Positions 36,301 to 44,093 of a stretch of 64,000 bases of DNA are shown piece after piece (position 1 is the stretch's first letter; every line of letters starts with the position of its first letter). The stretch is from Nocardia vinacea (GTDB taxonomy: Bacteria; Actinomycetota; Actinomycetes; Mycobacteriales; Mycobacteriaceae). Made by a program: the position numbers and the translations under genes. A model generated the notes under the pieces. That model was not told where the DNA came from, did not search any database, and saw nothing but the letters and a program-made list of their open reading frames with translations. The stretch is taken from contig NZ_CP109149.1 of the NCBI RefSeq assembly GCF_035920345.1, positions 5,208,001-5,272,000 of the forward strand, in the 5' to 3' direction.

Positions 36301-37145
36301 TCGAAGGCTTCCAAGCGCTGGAGCGGCGCACCGGAACCGAGCTGGCCGATCTCGCTGCCGAGCACGAGGGCAAGCGAATCACCTTCGCGGACACGCAATC
36401 CCGGCCGGTACCGGTGATCACCTCGCCGGAGTGGTCGGGCAGCGAGACCGGCGGACGGCGGTATTCGCCGTTCACCATCAATACCGAACGACTCAAGCCA
36501 TGGCACACCCTGACCGGGCGCCAGCACTTCTACCTCGATCACGACTGGATGGCCGAACTCGGCGAGCAGCTACCGGTATTCCGGCCGCCGCTCGATATGA
36601 GCGCGCTGTTCAGTGAGCCAGGGGTGGGGTCCGTCGGTGACAACGGCGTCACCGTTCGGTACCTGACCCCGCATTCCAAGTGGTCCATCCACTCGGCGTA
36701 CCAGGACAACCTGCACATGCTGACGCTCTCGCGCGGCGGGCAGTCGATCTGGATGTCGGATCGGGACGCCGCGAAAATCGGTGTGTCGGACAATGATTGG
36801 ATCGAGGCGGTCAACCGCAACGGTGTGGTTGTCGCGCGCGCCATCGTCAGCCACCGGATGCCCGAGGGCACGGTATTCATGTACCACGCCCAGGACCGTG
36901 CGGTGGACGTGCCGCGCATCGAGGGCGCGCCGGGCGGATTCGATTGGGGTGCACCGGATAAGCAGCCCGGCAAGGGTAAGCGCGGCGGCATTCACAACGC
37001 GCTGACCCGCATCATGATCAAGCCATCGCATCTCATCGGCGGTTACGCGCAGCAGTCCTTCGCGCTGAATTACCACGGCCCCACCGGAAATCAGCGCGAC
37101 GAGGTCACGACAATTCGCCGTCGCTCACAGGAAGTGGAGTACTGA
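33366..37145 (+). CDS. narG: Respiratory nitrate reductase alpha subunit NarG
   Basis: 1259-residue catalytic subunit that reduces nitrate to nitrite with bis-MGD molybdenum cofactor on the inner face of the membrane. The N-terminal iron-sulfur site is present (HGVNCTGSCSWKIY, with a later GCPRG cysteine), followed by the long molybdopterin oxidoreductase body (GTNHWFHSDQIYRS, LLTGCQGVNGGGW). A C-terminal dinucleotide-binding domain is seen at about 1090-1230. The length equals that of mycobacterial and E. coli NarG. GTG 33366 has GAAGGGGG just upstream. It heads narGHJI. The last bases are copied in tandem into the narG-narH gap. Confidence 0.97.
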   Translation: MVNSRTQASASSDSADRQSTDASDALLRLGKYFHRGEVSADQRSLHQVGGRSADEFYRDRWSHDKVVRSTHGVNCTGSCSWKIYVKDGVITWESQQTDYPSVGADKPEYEPRGCPRGASFSWYTYSPARVRYPYVRGVLLELYREAKERLKDPVLAWESIVEDPEKAKRYKSSRGKGGFVRAEWWEAAEIAAAAHVHTIKKYGPDRVAGFSPIPAMSMVSHAVGARFISMLGGSMLSFYDWYADLPVASPQVFGDQTDVPESADWFDASYLIMWGSNVPVTRTPDAHYMTEARYRGQKVVVVSPDYADNTKFADEWVPARPGTDAALAMSMGHVILKEFFVERSTPRFLDYVKRYTDLPFLVCLDDPEGWDANGNYHHDGALPGKFLTAADLGHTDETAEHKMVLLDAEGNPVVPNGSLGHRFTAGDAGKWNLDLEGVDPLLTLHDRADQHPVAVQLPRFDTDTAGVLVRGVPTITVAGKRVTTVFDLLLAQYGVGRNGLPGMWPTGYDDAAEPYTPAWQEAITGVPAAQAQRIAREFADNADKSGGRSMILMGAGTNHWFHSDQIYRSFFTLTLLTGCQGVNGGGWAHYVGQEKCRPVTGWSTLAFGLDWQRPPRQMQGTVFWYLSNDQWRYDPFTAQSFASPLSTGKFAGRTAADNIALASRLGWMPSYPTFDRNPLDLADEAEAAGKTAPEHVVDGLKSGDLRFACEDPDAPENFPRCLTVWRANLLGSSGKGNEYFHKHLLGADSNLQTTDVAGVRPQELVWREEAPSGKLDLLLSLDFRMTSTTLFSDIVLPAATWYEKHDLSSTDMHPFVHAFSPAISPPWEAKTDFEAFHRIARGFSWMAEKHLGKRKDIVAVPLQHDSPDALAQAGGRVLDWKAGECEPIPGKTMPKLVVVERDYPKLAEKMAALGPLIDTLGVTTKGVTTHPNEEVAYLAGVNGTVVSGVAQGRPSLAKDTHAAEAILALSGTTNGRLAVEGFQALERRTGTELADLAAEHEGKRITFADTQSRPVPVITSPEWSGSETGGRRYSPFTINTERLKPWHTLTGRQHFYLDHDWMAELGEQLPVFRPPLDMSALFSEPGVGSVGDNGVTVRYLTPHSKWSIHSAYQDNLHMLTLSRGGQSIWMSDRDAAKIGVSDNDWIEAVNRNGVVVARAIVSHRMPEGTVFMYHAQDRAVDVPRIEGAPGGFDWGAPDKQPGKGKRGGIHNALTRIMIKPSHLIGGYAQQSFALNYHGPTGNQRDEVTTIRRRSQEVEY

Positions 37146-37146
37146 C

Positions 37147-37206
37147 ATGAGCGCGACGAGGTCACACTGCGCCATCAGCCGCCGCTCGCAGGAAGTGGAG
37201 TACTGA
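37147..37206 (+). CDS. 19-residue sORF from narG tail duplication
   Basis: Between narG and narH a degenerate tandem copy of the last 60 bases of narG begins with its own ATG two bases after the narG stop. It is preceded by the same GGAAGTGGAG ribosome site that serves narH. The peptide ends RRSQEVEY, identical to the NarG C-terminus. It may be translated but probably has no function of its own. Confidence 0.4.
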   Translation: MSATRSHCAISRRSQEVEY

Positions 37207-37207
37207 C

Positions 37208-38965
37208 ATGCGTGTCATGGCACAGATGGCCATGGTGATGAACCTGGACAAGTGCATCGGGTGTCACACCTGCAGCGTCACCTGCAAGCAGGCGTGGACC
37301 AACCGCGGCGGCACCGAGTACATGTGGTTCAACAATGTGGAAACCCGTCCCGGACAGGGTTATCCACGGCAGTACCAGGACCAGGAGAAGTGGAAGGGCG
37401 GCTGGACGCTCAACAAGCGCGGCAAGCTGACCCTCAAGTCGGGCTCACGACTGAAGCGGCTGCTCAATATCTTCGCCAATCCGGATCTGCCCACGGTCTC
37501 GGACTACTACGAGCCGTGGAGCTACGACTACGACAACCTGCTGTCCGCGCCCGCCATGGACACCAGTCCGGTCGCGCGGCCGAAATCGCTGATCACCGGC
37601 CAGGATACGAAGATCACCTGGGGCGCCAACTGGGATGACGACCTGGGCTCCGGACCGGAGCAGGTCGGCAAGGACCCGCTGCTGGCCAAGCTGTCGGATC
37701 AGGTGAAGCTGGAGTTCGAACAGACCTTCATGTTCTACCTGCCGCGGATCTGCGAGCACTGCCTCAATCCGTCGTGTGTGGCCTCGTGCCCGTCGGGTGC
37801 GATCTACAAGCGGTCCGAGGACGGCATTGTGCTCGTCGACCAGGACAAATGCCGTGGCTGGCGACAGTGCGTCAGCGGTTGCCCGTACAAGAAGATCTAC
37901 TTCAACCACAAGACGGGCAAAGCGGAGAAATGCACGTTCTGCTACCCGCGCGTGGAAGTCGGTATTCCGACGGTCTGTTCGGAGACCTGCGTCGGGCGGC
38001 TGCGCTACATCGGCGTCATGCTGTACGACGCGGATGCCGTGGAGGCGGCGGCCTCGGTCACCGAAACCAAGGATCTGTATCCCTCACAGCTCGGGGTGTT
38101 CCTCAATCCGCATGATCCGAGGGTGATCGCGGAGGCCGAGCGAGTCGGGATCTCGCCGGAGTGGATCGAGGCCGCGCAGAATTCGCCGGTCTACAAATTG
38201 ATCGTCGATTACCAGATCGCGCTGCCGCTGCATCCGGAATACCGCACCATGCCGATGGTTTGGTATGTGCCGCCGCTGTCGCCGGTGGTGGATGTGCTCT
38301 CCGAGACCGGCCACGATGCGGAGGACGCGTCGAATCTGTTCGGCGCCATCGACGCACTGCGCATTCCGGTCGAGTACCTGGCCGAGCTGTTCACCGCCGG
38401 TGAGATCGGGCCGGTGCGAGCCTCGCTGCAGCGGCTGGCGGCCATGCGGTCGTTCATGCGCTCGGTGAATCTCGGTATTGAGCCGGATCCGTCGATCGCA
38501 CCCTCGGTGCGGTTGGAGCCGGAGGAGATCGAGGCGATGTACCGGCTGCTGGCCATCGCGAAATACGAGCACCGGTATGTGATTCCGCACGGCGCGACTT
38601 CGCAGGCGCACGAACTGGATTCGCTGGCGACCGGCTGCAGCCTGGACACCGACGGCGGGCCGGGTATGACGGCATTCGACACGATGGTGGAGAAATTCCA
38701 TCTGACCGATGCCAATGACGCTGCGCCGGAGGAAAAATCGAACCGGATCAATCTGTTGAACTGGGATGGGCGCAACACCGACGGACTGCTGCCGACCGCG
38801 CGCAATGGCAATGCGGGCAATGGGCACGGTGCGAACGGGACCGATGGTTCGGACGGGACCGATGGTTCGGCGAAAAACGGTGCGGCCACGAATGGTTCGA
38901 CACCAGCCGCCAACGGCTCGACCAACGGTTCCGTCACGCCGACGCCGACCGGAGCGACCAAATGA
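37208..38965 (+). CDS. narH: Respiratory nitrate reductase beta subunit NarH
   Basis: 585-residue iron-sulfur subunit passing electrons from NarI to NarG. Four cysteine groups are visible: CIGCHTCSVTCKQAW, CEHCLNPSCVASCPS, CRGWRQCVSGCP (with the Trp that makes the NarH 3Fe-4S site) and CTFCYPR plus CSETC. The last roughly 65 residues are an Asn/Gly/Thr/Ser-rich low-complexity tail (NGNAGNGHGANGTDGSDG and on), beyond the normal end of the fold. ATG 37208 has GGAG seven bases upstream. Confidence 0.96.
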   Translation: MRVMAQMAMVMNLDKCIGCHTCSVTCKQAWTNRGGTEYMWFNNVETRPGQGYPRQYQDQEKWKGGWTLNKRGKLTLKSGSRLKRLLNIFANPDLPTVSDYYEPWSYDYDNLLSAPAMDTSPVARPKSLITGQDTKITWGANWDDDLGSGPEQVGKDPLLAKLSDQVKLEFEQTFMFYLPRICEHCLNPSCVASCPSGAIYKRSEDGIVLVDQDKCRGWRQCVSGCPYKKIYFNHKTGKAEKCTFCYPRVEVGIPTVCSETCVGRLRYIGVMLYDADAVEAAASVTETKDLYPSQLGVFLNPHDPRVIAEAERVGISPEWIEAAQNSPVYKLIVDYQIALPLHPEYRTMPMVWYVPPLSPVVDVLSETGHDAEDASNLFGAIDALRIPVEYLAELFTAGEIGPVRASLQRLAAMRSFMRSVNLGIEPDPSIAPSVRLEPEEIEAMYRLLAIAKYEHRYVIPHGATSQAHELDSLATGCSLDTDGGPGMTAFDTMVEKFHLTDANDAAPEEKSNRINLLNWDGRNTDGLLPTARNGNAGNGHGANGTDGSDGTDGSAKNGAATNGSTPAANGSTNGSVTPTPTGATK

Positions 38966-38990
38966 ATCCGCTGACACCCGGAGGCGCATG

Positions 38991-39671
38991 ATGGCACTGC
39001 TGAAAGTGCGCCGCAGGCCCGAGCCTGTCGCTCAGCTGTCCGAGCGCGATTGCCGCCTGGTGTGGCGGATCGCCGCGCTACTGCTCGACTATCCGAGCGA
39101 GCAGTTGTTGGCGACCGTCGACCAGATCGATGATGCCGCAATGCAATTGCCGGACGTGGTGGGCGCGCCGCTGCTGGAATTCGTTCACCACCTGCGCGCC
39201 ACCCCGCCGATCACGCTGGCCCAGCAGTACGTCGAAACCTTCGATCTGCGCCGCCGTTCCAGCATGCACCTGACGTTCTACGCCTACGGCGACACCCGCA
39301 AACGCGGTATGGCGCTGTTGCGGTTCAAGCACGCCTACCGACACGCCGGTGTCGAACTCGGTGACGAGGAGTTGCCCGACCACCTGCCGGTGCTGCTGGA
39401 ATTCGCCGCGACCGTCGACCCGATCGGCGGGGAACGTCTGCTGGGCGAACACGTTCCGGTGATCGAGCTCCTGCGACTTTCCCTGGCAGACAACGGATCC
39501 CCGTACGCCGGAGTGCTGGCGGCCGTGGTCGCCACCCTGCCGCCGCTGACCACTGCGGACCGGCGTCGCATCGCCGAACTCGCCGCCCAGGGCCCGCCCG
39601 AGGAAGAGGTCGGCCTCGACCCCTTCGCCATGGACCCCTCGCTGTTCGACGGATCGGAAGCCCGCCGATGA
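38991..39671 (+). CDS. narJ: Nitrate reductase assembly chaperone NarJ
   Basis: 226-residue cytosolic chaperone of the NarJ family that holds NarGH for cofactor insertion. It begins RRRPEPVAQLSERDCRLVWRIAALLLDYP and has the conserved LTFYAYGDTRKRGMALLRFK. ATG 38991 is chosen over ATG 38988 because GGAGG is six rather than three bases away. The stop overlaps narI by ATGA. Confidence 0.93.
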   Translation: MALLKVRRRPEPVAQLSERDCRLVWRIAALLLDYPSEQLLATVDQIDDAAMQLPDVVGAPLLEFVHHLRATPPITLAQQYVETFDLRRRSSMHLTFYAYGDTRKRGMALLRFKHAYRHAGVELGDEELPDHLPVLLEFAATVDPIGGERLLGEHVPVIELLRLSLADNGSPYAGVLAAVVATLPPLTTADRRRIAELAAQGPPEEEVGLDPFAMDPSLFDGSEARR

Positions 39672-40408
39672 CCACCACCTTCTGGATGACGCTGCCCTAC
39701 GTGGCCTTCACCTCGTTCGTGCTCGGCCACCTGTGGCGCTACCGCAACGACCAATTCGGTTGGACCACACGGTCTTCCCAGATCTACGAGAGCCGCCTGC
39801 TGCGGCTGGGCAGCCCGCTGTTCCACTTCGGCATGCTCGGCGTCATCGGCGGGCACGTGCTCGGCGTGCTGATCCCGGAATCCTGGACCGATGCCGTCGG
39901 CATCTCCGAGCACACCTACCACGTGGTCGCGGTCGCGGCGGGTTCGGTCGCCGGACTCGCGGTCATCCTCGGCGTCGGCATCCTGCTCTACCGCCGCATC
40001 ACCGTTCCCGCCGTGCGAAAGGCCACCACACGCAATGACCAGCTCATGTATGTGCTGCTGGCCGCCGCGCTGATCACCGGTCTGCTCAATACCTGGGGCA
40101 GCAATCTGCTGTGGGGTACCTACAACTATCGCGAGACCGTATCCCCGTGGTTCCGTAGCCTTTTCACGGTCCATCCGGAGCCCGAGCTGATGGTCGGCAC
40201 CCCGTGGACCTTCCAGCTGCACGGTCTCGTCGTGCTGACGCTCATCGCCATCTGGCCCTACACCCGTCTGGTCCACATGTTCAGCGCGCCCGTCGGCTAC
40301 CTGACCCGGCCGTACATCGTGTACCGCGCAAAGGAATCCAACGCCCCGGACAAGCGTCGCTACGCGCGCGCCTGGGATGCCCCCGTCACGCCCGAAACCT
40401 GGCGCTGA
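39668..40408 (+). CDS. narI: Nitrate reductase gamma subunit NarI
   Basis: 246-residue membrane cytochrome b subunit that oxidises menaquinol. Five membrane helices are visible, starting FWMTLPYVAFTSFVLGHLWRYR, with heme-ligand histidines in the second (FHFGMLGVIGGHVLG) and last (LHGLVVLTLIAIWPYTRLVHMF) helices. It ends the narGHJI operon and is followed by a terminator. Confidence 0.95.
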   Translation: MTTTFWMTLPYVAFTSFVLGHLWRYRNDQFGWTTRSSQIYESRLLRLGSPLFHFGMLGVIGGHVLGVLIPESWTDAVGISEHTYHVVAVAAGSVAGLAVILGVGILLYRRITVPAVRKATTRNDQLMYVLLAAALITGLLNTWGSNLLWGTYNYRETVSPWFRSLFTVHPEPELMVGTPWTFQLHGLVVLTLIAIWPYTRLVHMFSAPVGYLTRPYIVYRAKESNAPDKRRYARAWDAPVTPETWR

Positions 40409-40442
40409 CCCCCGAGTTCGGGTCCTCTCACCCGATGCCCCG

Positions 40443-40486
40443 CAGCCCCGTCCGCCCTGACCGGGAGGGCGGGGCTGTGTCTTTTC
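40443..40486 (+). terminator. Terminator of narGHJI
   Basis: Stem CAGCC...CCGCCCT pairs with AGGGCGG...GGCTG, followed by TGTCTTTTCCC. It begins about 35 bases after the narI stop. Confidence 0.75.
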
Positions 40487-40580
40487 CCAGCAAACACGCC
40501 CGTCGAATCCCGAGGACGCGCCGACGGCCGTAGCGACGCTTCGTCACGAAACTTGTCGGTGCCCTGGTCGACAATGTGGT

Positions 40581-40919
40581 ATGGCCTATGACAAAGTGCT
40601 CGCCGATCGGATCCGGGAGCTGATCGACCCGACACCCGACGTGAGCGAAAAGAAAATGTTCGGCGGTCTCGCCTTCCTGATCAACGGCAATATGGCGGTA
40701 GCAGCGAGCCGGACGGGCGGTCTCCTCGTCCGCGTCGACCCGGAGGAGAGCACCACCCTGCTCGCCCGCGAATATGTCGGCGCGATGGTGATGGGCGGTC
40801 GCGAAATGAACAATTGGCTGCGGGTCGACGGCGCGGCCGTCGCCGATGACGAAGCGCTCGATGAATGGATCGACCGCGGCATCAGCTACGCGCGTTCGCT
40901 GCCGCCGAAGGAGAAATAA
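40581..40919 (+). CDS. TfoX N-terminal domain protein
   Basis: 112-residue single-domain protein matching the N-terminal domain of TfoX/Sxy: KVLADRIRELI, then KKMFGGLAFLINGNMAVA and the VGAMVMGGREMNNWLRV block. In gamma-proteobacteria TfoX controls competence. Stand-alone copies are common in actinobacteria and their role is unknown. It converges on the phosphatase gene with a 4-base gap. Confidence 0.85.
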   Translation: MAYDKVLADRIRELIDPTPDVSEKKMFGGLAFLINGNMAVAASRTGGLLVRVDPEESTTLLAREYVGAMVMGGREMNNWLRVDGAAVADDEALDEWIDRGISYARSLPPKEK

Positions 40920-40923
40920 CGGT

Positions 40924-42624
40924 TCAGTGGACCAGACGGCGGAAGGTGAGTTTGTCGAATTCCCGACCGTATTCGTCCACCGCGACCACATCCATTTCGC
41001 TGGCGAAGACGCCGGGGCGGACATCCACGCGCAGGAACGAGTAGTTGCGGAACCGTACCCGCGACCAAGGTGCCGCCTCGTCCTGTTTGCCGCCGGATGC
41101 GGTCCAGACATAGCTGTTCGGGACCGTCGTATCCGGTAATTCGTGGCCCCGGAACGTTTCCTGCGAACCGGGCTGGAAGTCGTAGCGCGGTCGGCCGCCA
41201 CCGCCAACGGTGTAGTAGACCGTGCCGTCCGTATCCGGGTAGACGATCGAATTGTCCGCGGCGATCCTTGTCGCGGCGCCGGCGCGGATCGGATCCGTGC
41301 GTTCGTAGACGTGATTATGGCCCTGCAGCACCAGATCCACCTGATACCGGTCGAACAATCCGGCCCACGCATCCCGCACGCCGCCGTCGCTGGCATGGGC
41401 GTCGGTGGTCGAGTATGCGCAGTGGTGGAAGAAGCAGACCAGGAAGTCGATATTCGGGTCCGCGCGGTAGGCGGCGAGGGTGCGCTCCACCCAACTCGTC
41501 TGCGCCCCACCGGAATACCCCGTATTGGCCTTGATCTCATAGCTGATGTCATTGGCGTCCAGCGAGAGCACAGCGACATTGCCGTAGGTGAACGAATACG
41601 CCGACGGGCAGCCCGCCGGGCCGTTGCCGGGGAAGTCCAGCCGGGCCAGATGTCCGCCGTAGCCGTGCTGGCCGTAGGTCGCTTCCATATCGTGGTTGCC
41701 GGTGGCGAACATCCACGGCGTCTCGGCGGCGCTGCGTTCGATGGCCCCGAAGTAGACATCCCAGACGTAGGGGTTGTACTTGTCGAAACCGGATTCGAGC
41801 TTCGCGCCGTTGGCGACGAATTCGTTCGGCTTGCCCCCGCCGGACGGGTCGGCATAGGCGATATCACCGGCGAGAATGTGGAAATCCGGTTTGGCGGCGG
41901 CGATTTGGCGCAGCACATTGCTCGCGTGCGGTGCGTTCGGATCGTTATCGGCCTTGTAGTACTTATCGTCGTAGTCGCCTGGCACGGTGCCCTGCGGCAG
42001 CGTCGGCGTCTCGTCGGTGCCCTGATCGCCCATCATGGTGAACCGGAACGGCAGGATCGCGCTGCGCGCACTCGGCATCGCGGGCGCGGCGGCACGGATA
42101 TCGCCGGTGAATCCGTCGGAGGTGCGCCAGCGATAGAAGTGCGGCACGCGTCCGGGTAGGCCGTCGACCGGGGCGTGCACGTAGAACTGTTCGGCCGCGA
42201 GGACACCGCCGTCGGCGGAAGGGACCTGGGTGAGCAGATTGCGCACCTCGGCCTCGACGGTGCCGCCGAGCGCGGGCGTCGGGCCGTGGTCCAGGAAGAC
42301 CTTGGTACCGGCCGGTGGCCGGGAGAGCTGACCGGCGAACCGGAGCTGACTCGTCGCATCCGGGCCGTATCCGACATGCCGACCGCCGACCGCGAGCTGC
42401 GCGTCCTCGGCGTAGGCGCGCCTGCCGAACGGTGAGGTTCCGACGGTCGCGATGGCGGCGGCCGCCGCGGTACCCCGCAACACATTTCGCCGGGAGACCG
42501 GGTGCCGACGTAGGTAGTTCCGGTGCCACTCGTGCTGCTCGTCCATGGTCATATGGGCGGCATTAACGGCGGGAATTCCGGTATCCGGCAGATCGCCAGC
42601 GGGGTTCAACGGATTCGTCGGCAC
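40924..42624 (-). CDS. Tat-exported purple acid phosphatase-like protein
   Basis: 566-residue secreted metallophosphatase. A twin-arginine signal (SRRNVLRGTAAAAAIATVG) lies at about residues 44-62 behind a long N-terminus. A fibronectin-like N-terminal part is followed by the metallophosphoesterase motifs GDQGTD, AGDIAYAD, GNHDME, FHHCAYS and GHNHVYERT. This layout matches the actinobacterial purple acid phosphatases such as Rv2577. It would release phosphate outside the cell. GTG 42624 is uncertain; ATG at MTMDEQHEW (about residue 25) is also plausible. Confidence 0.88.
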   Translation of the reverse strand: MPTNPLNPAGDLPDTGIPAVNAAHMTMDEQHEWHRNYLRRHPVSRRNVLRGTAAAAAIATVGTSPFGRRAYAEDAQLAVGGRHVGYGPDATSQLRFAGQLSRPPAGTKVFLDHGPTPALGGTVEAEVRNLLTQVPSADGGVLAAEQFYVHAPVDGLPGRVPHFYRWRTSDGFTGDIRAAAPAMPSARSAILPFRFTMMGDQGTDETPTLPQGTVPGDYDDKYYKADNDPNAPHASNVLRQIAAAKPDFHILAGDIAYADPSGGGKPNEFVANGAKLESGFDKYNPYVWDVYFGAIERSAAETPWMFATGNHDMEATYGQHGYGGHLARLDFPGNGPAGCPSAYSFTYGNVAVLSLDANDISYEIKANTGYSGGAQTSWVERTLAAYRADPNIDFLVCFFHHCAYSTTDAHASDGGVRDAWAGLFDRYQVDLVLQGHNHVYERTDPIRAGAATRIAADNSIVYPDTDGTVYYTVGGGGRPRYDFQPGSQETFRGHELPDTTVPNSYVWTASGGKQDEAAPWSRVRFRNYSFLRVDVRPGVFASEMDVVAVDEYGREFDKLTFRRLVH

Positions 42625-42744
42625 GGCACCGATGCTCTACGGCCCCGGCATATCACGCAACCCGACACCGCTTCCCACCTACGAACAGTTCATGAACTCT
42701 GGTCTGGAGTTATGGCAACGCCCGAGACCGCGCACCCCGCCAGA

Positions 42745-42777
42745 TAGCCAGGCACCCAACACAAGGGTGCCTGGCTA
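42745..42777. repeat. Intergenic palindrome, TAGCC-R-GGCACC family
   Basis: Perfect 13-bp stem TAGCCAGGCACCC with a 7-base loop (aacacaa). A near-identical palindrome lies at 49530-49561. It may be a terminator or a dispersed palindromic element. The rest of 42625-42933 holds no gene. Confidence 0.6.
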
Positions 42778-42933
42778 CGACAAGGGGTGCCCGGAGGTGC
42801 CGGCGCTGCGCCGGTCGAGCCCTGGCCCGCGCGACACGATAGCCGGGCAATTCACACAAAACGAACGAATGCCCCAGCGACAGTGGCGATCTCGCCCTTT
42901 TCTGACGGCATCTTCGGGGACTAAGCTGCGGCG

Positions 42934-43380
42934 ATGACGCCATATACGCGTGCGGCGGCCGCGGCGGTCGTCCTGGGCGGTTCTGTATTCGGTGCCGCGA
43001 CCGCACATGCGACGCCCGGAACCGATATCACCGCGGTCACCCTCGCCCAGGCACAGATTCCAGCGGGCCTGCTGCCGTTCGTCGCGGGCACCGACCTCGT
43101 CGTCCGTGAAATCACCATCGCCCCAGGCGGTTCCACCGGCTGGCACTATCACTACGGTCCAGTCTTCGGCTTCGTCCGCTCGGGCACCCTCACCCACCCA
43201 GGCCCCGACTGTGTGGCTCCGGTCTTCCACACCGGCGATTTCATCTACGAACCCGAGGGCGCCTGGAACGTGCACATCGGCCGCAATCTCGGCCCCGACC
43301 CGCTCGTCCTCGACGTCGTCTACGCGCCGCCGACAGGAAAGCCGCTCTTCGAAGACGCCGACGCTCCCGACTGCGCCTAG
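42934..43380 (+). CDS. Secreted cupin protein
   Basis: 148-residue exported protein. A Sec signal (RAAAAAVVLGGSVFGAATAHA) ends near residue 26. The rest is one cupin barrel: GGSTGWHYHYGPVFGFVRSG holds the metal-binding His pair and HTGDFIYEPEGAWNVHIG the second motif. The substrate is unknown. TAAGCT ends six bases before the ATG, so a leaderless transcript is likely. The 3' end and the 3' end of the convergent tetR gene were duplicated to 47364-47617. Confidence 0.82.
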   Translation: MTPYTRAAAAAVVLGGSVFGAATAHATPGTDITAVTLAQAQIPAGLLPFVAGTDLVVREITIAPGGSTGWHYHYGPVFGFVRSGTLTHPGPDCVAPVFHTGDFIYEPEGAWNVHIGRNLGPDPLVLDVVYAPPTGKPLFEDADAPDCA

Positions 43381-44025
43381 TCAGCGCGGCGACCGCTGCC
43401 GCACCAGCGGCAGGTACACCTCGTCGATGATTTCGATGAGCACATCATCGGGTGCGGTGGGGACCCCGCGCAACACGAATTCGTTGCGTAACAAGACGAT
43501 TGCCACGGTAGCGACCCGTGGATGCAGGGCCTCCGGTGCGGCCTCGCCGCGGGCGACCGCGCGGCCGAGAATGGTCAGCCAGGTAGCGGCACCGGAGTCC
43601 GTGGAGTGCTCGGGTAGCTGCGCGAGCAGTTCCGCCGCGCCACCGGCCGCCGCCAATAAGTCGCGCATGACCGCGCCGAGGGCGGAACTCCAGTGGCGGT
43701 TGGCGCGGCGCAGCATCTCGAGTACGTCCTCGCGCAGATTGCCGGTATCGGGGGGCTGAACGGCGGTGGTCAGCTGGCGGTAGGCGGCGATGCCGAGTGC
43801 GAGTCGATTCGGCCAGCGGCGGTAGATGGCGTTTTTGTTGGTGCCCGCGCGGGCCGCGACCTTGTCCATGGTCAGTCCGGCGTATCCCGATTCGGTTAGT
43901 TCGTCTGCTGCGGCGCGCAGGATCGCCTCCTCGAGCGCTGTACCGCGCCGCCGCGTTTGCCCGGGTTGTTCCACGCCTGCCACCTTTCCCCAATGGGAAC
44001 TCATCGTACCTTCCGACATGAGCAT
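43381..44025 (-). CDS. TetR-family regulator
   Basis: 214-residue repressor. The N-terminal HTH is AGLTMDKVAARAGTNKNAIYRRWPNR, and the C-terminal part resembles TetR_C_16-type ligand domains (ALGAVMRDLLAAAGG). ATG 44004 (MSSHWGKV) is a possible later start. A perfect 23-bp dyad lies between it and the divergent TIM-barrel gene, so it probably represses both. It is convergent with and directly abuts the cupin gene. Confidence 0.9.
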   Translation of the reverse strand: MLMSEGTMSSHWGKVAGVEQPGQTRRRGTALEEAILRAAADELTESGYAGLTMDKVAARAGTNKNAIYRRWPNRLALGIAAYRQLTTAVQPPDTGNLREDVLEMLRRANRHWSSALGAVMRDLLAAAGGAAELLAQLPEHSTDSGAATWLTILGRAVARGEAAPEALHPRVATVAIVLLRNEFVLRGVPTAPDDVLIEIIDEVYLPLVRQRSPR

Positions 44026-44045
44026 GACACCTATACACTGACCAG

Positions 44046-44068
44046 TTAAGGTACGTCACGTACCTTAA
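44046..44068. promoter_or_regulatory. TetR operator
   Basis: Perfect palindrome of 11-base arms around one central base: TTAAGGTACGT-C-ACGTACCTTAA. It lies between the divergent tetR (ends 21-42 bp away, depending on start) and the gene at 44094. A further half-site GTACCTT lies near 44008. Confidence 0.8.
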
Positions 44069-44093
44069 ATATGTTCGATCGAAGGAATGCACC

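Noticed and set aside
34617..36542. 641-codon minus-strand frame inside narG
   Set aside because: Antisense shadow of a fully conserved NarG sequence.
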